Source: Stenomitos frigidus_A (GTDB taxonomy: Bacteria; Cyanobacteriota; Cyanobacteriia; Leptolyngbyales; Leptolyngbyaceae). From it: a stretch of 64,000 bases of DNA. How positions within the stretch are numbered: the first letter of the stretch is position 1; each line of letters opens with the position of its first letter. The stretch is from contig NZ_CAWNSW010000160.1 of the NCBI RefSeq assembly GCF_963877135.1, positions 1 to 64,000 on the forward strand, written 5' to 3'. This document shows positions 61,259 to 64,000 of the stretch, one piece after another. The notes beneath the pieces were generated by a model. That model saw only the letters and a list, made by a program, of their open reading frames with translations. It did no database searches and was not told the origin of the DNA. The position numbers were made by a program, and so were the translations under genes.

Positions 61259-61396
61259 GCGATCGCCCCAGTTAAGGCTCCAGCGTGGCGCTATGCTACT
61301 GAAGAGAAACTGAGAAGGCATCATCCACCGGGGCCACCCGATCGAGTGATATTTGCTGATGGCAATCGTGGTTTTACGTATTTGCAACTCACTTAA
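61259..61396 (+). pseudogene. orphan coding-like fragment upstream of clpB
   Basis: Between a TGA at 61256 and a TAA at 61394 the frame reads 45 codons with protein-like sequence, including WRYATEEKLRRHHPPGPPDR and then VIFADGNRGFTYLQLT. There is no start codon within it, so it looks like the C-terminal remnant of a lost gene. It uses CGATCGC-rich DNA like its surroundings. I recognise no family. The remaining spacer (61397-61714) shows a TACAAT box at about 61669 that could serve clpB. Confidence 0.5.
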
Positions 61397-61714
61397 ACCA
61401 CAATCTTCAGTCAATGAACAGAGAGTTTTTCTGAGTCGTGAGGTCGCAATGGGCGATCGGCCCCACGCTTGGCGTTAAAACCAACAAAAAACAACGCCCA
61501 GCTCTACATATAGGGTTATGAGCGATTATGAAGATTTGTCAGTGATGTCTTCGATTGTTAATTAACCCTAACGCCTCAAGCCTTGCAGACGGCCTCGCAC
61601 TCTTGAGGTTTCGGCAATACTCATTCAAGATGGCGTGAACACCGACCCTAGCGATCGCGCCGACTTCTCTACAATGACGTTAGTAACGTATACCGAACGA
61701 CTATCGAGGGGACT

Positions 61715-64000
61715 ATGCAGCCAACCAACCCCAATCAATTTACCGAAAAAGCCTGGGAGGCGATCGCGCGCACGCAGGAGGTCGTGAAGCAGTCTCAGCA
61801 ACAGCAGATTGAATCGGAACATCTGATGAAAGCGCTGTTAGAGCAGGACGGACTCACCAGCAGCATCCTTAATAAGCTTGGCGTAGATGTCAAGCTCGTT
61901 CGCGATCGTACAGATGACTTTATTCGTAAGCAGCCAAAGGTTTCTGGCAACAGCACGTCTATTTATTTAGGACGCAGCTTAGATACTCTGCTCGATCGCG
62001 CCGATGGCTACCGCAAACAGCTAGGTGACGAGTTTATTTCAGTGGAGCATCTGTTGCTGGGTTATGCCAATGACGATCGCTTTGGTAAAGGATTGCTGGC
62101 GGAACTTAAACTAGATGAAACCAAACTCAGAAATGCGATCGACCAGATTCGAGGAAGTCAAAAGGTGACAGACCAAAACCCGGAAGGCAAGTACGAGTCC
62201 TTGGAGAAATATGGACGCGACCTGACGCAGTTTGCCCGTGAAGGCAAGCTTGACCCTGTGATTGGGCGCGATGACGAAATTCGCCGCACCATCCAGATCT
62301 TGTCTCGTCGCACCAAAAATAATCCCGTGCTGATTGGTGAACCTGGTGTAGGTAAAACCGCGATCGCTGAGGGGCTGGCGCAGCGGATTGTGAGTGGTGA
62401 CGTACCAGAGTCTTTGCGCGATCGCAAACTCATTGCGCTCGATATGGGGGCGCTGATTGCTGGAGCCAAATATCGAGGTGAATTTGAGGAACGTCTGAAA
62501 GCCGTCCTTAAAGAAGTCACGGAGTCGAAAGGGCAACTCATCCTCTTTATCGACGAAATTCATACCGTTGTCGGGGCTGGAGCCACGCAGGGCGCAATGG
62601 ACGCAGGTAACTTGCTCAAGCCCATGCTGGCTCGTGGTGAACTGCGCTGTATTGGTGCCACAACGCTGGATGAGTATCGGAAATACATTGAGAAAGATGC
62701 GGCGTTAGAACGTCGCTTCCAGCAAGTGTATGTGGATCAGCCGAGCGTCGAAGATTCGATCTCAATTTTGCGTGGCTTGCGGGAGCGTTACGAACTACAT
62801 CATGGGGTTAATATTTCTGACAATGCGTTGATTGCAGCCGCAACGTTATCCGCACGTTATATTGCCGATCGCTTCCTGCCTGACAAGGCAATCGACCTGA
62901 TCGACGAAGCCGCTGCCAAGCTGAAGATGGAAAAAACCTCGAAACCCGAAGAGCTAGATGAGGTTGATCGCAAAATCTTGCAGCTTGAGATGGAACGGTT
63001 GTCGTTGCAAAAAGAAACGGACTCCGCCTCGCGCGATCGCTTGGAGCGACTCGATCGTGAATTAGCCGACCTGAAGGAAACCCAAAGCACTCTCAATGCG
63101 CAATGGCAAGCAGAGAAAGGCGTGATGGATCAGATCCAGACCCTTAAAGAGGAAATGGATCAGCTCAACATTCAGATTCAGCAAGCAGAACGGGATTATG
63201 ATCTGAACCGTGCTGCTGAGCTGAAGTATGGCAAGTTAGCAGGTCTCAATCGCCAACTGCAAGAAGCGGAAGCGAAACTTTCCTCAACGCAATCAAGCGG
63301 CAAGTCGCTGTTGCAAAAGGAAGTGACTGAATCTGACATTGCCGAAATCATCTCCAAGTGGACGGGTATTCCCATCAGCAAGCTGGTGGAATCGGAGATG
63401 CAGAAGCTCTTGCACCTGGAAGACGACTTGCACAAACGTGTGATTGGTCAGCAAGAAGCGGTTACGGCTGTGGCAGATGCCATTCAGCGATCGCGTGCTG
63501 GCTTAGCCGATCCCAACCGTCCCACTGCCAGCTTTATCTTCCTGGGTCCTACAGGTGTGGGTAAAACCGAGTTAGCGAAAGCCCTTGCCGCTTATCTGTT
63601 TGATACCGAAGAAGCGATGGTACGCATTGACATGTCTGAGTACATGGAGAAGCACACCGTCTCGCGCTTGATTGGTGCGCCTCCCGGCTATGTGGGCTAC
63701 GACGAAGGCGGGCAGTTGACCGAAGCAATCCGTCGTCGTCCCTATGCGGTGATTCTGTTCGACGAAATTGAGAAAGCGCATCCAGATGTCTTTAACGTGA
63801 TGCTGCAAATTCTGGATGACGGGCGCGTGACCGATGCTCAGGGGCACAAGGTGGACTTCAAAAACACCGTCATTATCATGACCAGCAACGTCGGTTCGCA
63901 GTTCATCCTGGATCTTGCAGGTGACGATAACCGCTACGACGAGATGCGATCGCGGGTGATGGATGCCATGCGCACTAGCTTCCGCCCCGAATTTCTCAAC
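61715..64000 (+). CDS. clpB: ATP-dependent chaperone ClpB (3' end outside window)
   Basis: Hexameric AAA+ disaggregase that works with DnaK. The 762 codons visible are roughly the first 87 percent of a usual 870-residue protein. Present are the Clp-N domain (NQFTEKAWEAIARTQEVVKQ), AAA module 1 (Walker A GEPGVGKTAIAEG, Walker B LILFIDEIHTVVGAG), the middle coiled coil (about 410-530), which distinguishes ClpB from ClpA/ClpC, and AAA module 2 (Walker A GPTGVGKTELAKA, Walker B AVILFDEIEKAH, sensor TSNVGS). The ATG follows GAGGGG (61706-61710). No CIRCE element was seen. Truncation is caused by the window edge. Confidence 0.97.
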   Translation, partial: MQPTNPNQFTEKAWEAIARTQEVVKQSQQQQIESEHLMKALLEQDGLTSSILNKLGVDVKLVRDRTDDFIRKQPKVSGNSTSIYLGRSLDTLLDRADGYRKQLGDEFISVEHLLLGYANDDRFGKGLLAELKLDETKLRNAIDQIRGSQKVTDQNPEGKYESLEKYGRDLTQFAREGKLDPVIGRDDEIRRTIQILSRRTKNNPVLIGEPGVGKTAIAEGLAQRIVSGDVPESLRDRKLIALDMGALIAGAKYRGEFEERLKAVLKEVTESKGQLILFIDEIHTVVGAGATQGAMDAGNLLKPMLARGELRCIGATTLDEYRKYIEKDAALERRFQQVYVDQPSVEDSISILRGLRERYELHHGVNISDNALIAAATLSARYIADRFLPDKAIDLIDEAAAKLKMEKTSKPEELDEVDRKILQLEMERLSLQKETDSASRDRLERLDRELADLKETQSTLNAQWQAEKGVMDQIQTLKEEMDQLNIQIQQAERDYDLNRAAELKYGKLAGLNRQLQEAEAKLSSTQSSGKSLLQKEVTESDIAEIISKWTGIPISKLVESEMQKLLHLEDDLHKRVIGQQEAVTAVADAIQRSRAGLADPNRPTASFIFLGPTGVGKTELAKALAAYLFDTEEAMVRIDMSEYMEKHTVSRLIGAPPGYVGYDEGGQLTEAIRRRPYAVILFDEIEKAHPDVFNVMLQILDDGRVTDAQGHKVDFKNTVIIMTSNVGSQFILDLAGDDNRYDEMRSRVMDAMRTSFRPEFLN

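Noticed and set aside
61600..61714. CIRCE heat-shock operator before clpB
   Set aside because: No TTAGCACTC/GAGTGCTAA inverted repeat is present; only a weak TACAAT box.
1..64000. tRNA, rRNA, CRISPR array or intact insertion sequence
   Set aside because: Reading all spacers on both strands gave no T-loop signature in a cloverleaf context, no regularly spaced repeat array and no transposase reading frame; a dedicated tRNA scan would be the definitive test.

Overview
The window is cyanobacterial chromosome. The direct evidence is photosystem II genes (psbB, psbT, psbM, psbO), RpaB, the aldehyde-deformylating oxygenase / acyl-ACP reductase pair, a panC-cmk fusion, several families largely confined to cyanobacteria (DUF3155, DUF3611, DUF2949, CCB2/CCB4-like) and very frequent GCGATCGC (HIP1) octamers. 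Heptamer tandem repeats, several families of palindromic intergenic repeats and many multi-domain sensor kinases suggest a filamentous, Leptolyngbya-like organism; that placement is inference.

Layout. 0-8.5 kb: housekeeping and repair genes (nadC, argS, an alkyltransferase-like protein, a PD-(D/E)XK nuclease, endonuclease III, mtnP), with a C39-like peptidase and an unassigned diiron protein. 8.5-11.3 kb: accessory island with an orphan antitoxin, a decayed addiction-module fragment and a type II restriction-modification pair; no CGATCG occurs from about 9.09 to 11.40 kb. 11.4-18.9 kb: SLH/glycosyl-hydrolase-like protein, endonuclease V, a DUF2141 protein, radA, rpaB and a cysteine desulfurase. 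19-28.4 kb: methyltransferase, GT2-GtrA glycosyltransferase, MuiA-like and TPR proteins, and a CyaC-type hybrid kinase/adenylate cyclase. A 1.27 kb gene-free gap follows.

29.7-37.6 kb: nrdR, rpsA, a HAD phosphatase, metK, panC-cmk and a ferritin-like protein. 37.7-42.7 kb: alpha/beta hydrolase, a lone sugar-ABC permease, the alkane-synthesis pair ado-aar and a GNAT acetyltransferase. 42.9-47.7 kb: a photosystem II cluster, psbB-psbT on the minus strand and a [2Fe-2S] ferredoxin gene, psbM and psbO on the plus strand. 48.4-60 kb: regulation (group 3 sigma factor, five-PAS kinase, Hik2/CSK-like kinase, PadR regulator, NarL-type regulator), an SLH protein and a cytochrome b6f assembly factor. 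60.2-64 kb: DUF3611, DUF2949 and clpB, which is cut by the window end.

The most unusual signal is the behaviour of repeats. Heptamer arrays like those in the intergenic spacers also lie in frame inside radA and panC-cmk, where they add about 58 and 67 residues of low-complexity protein, and a smaller example may exist in a histidine kinase. Three other repeat families occur twice each: an 86-bp GC-rich element with TTAGGAC/GTCCTAA ends, a GTAGG...CCTAC palindrome, and paired AGAAACCGGGTTTCT sites. Two decayed gene fragments outside the accessory island (34.6-34.8 kb and 61.26-61.40 kb) are recognisable only by translating the spacers. No tRNA, rRNA, CRISPR array or intact insertion sequence was seen.
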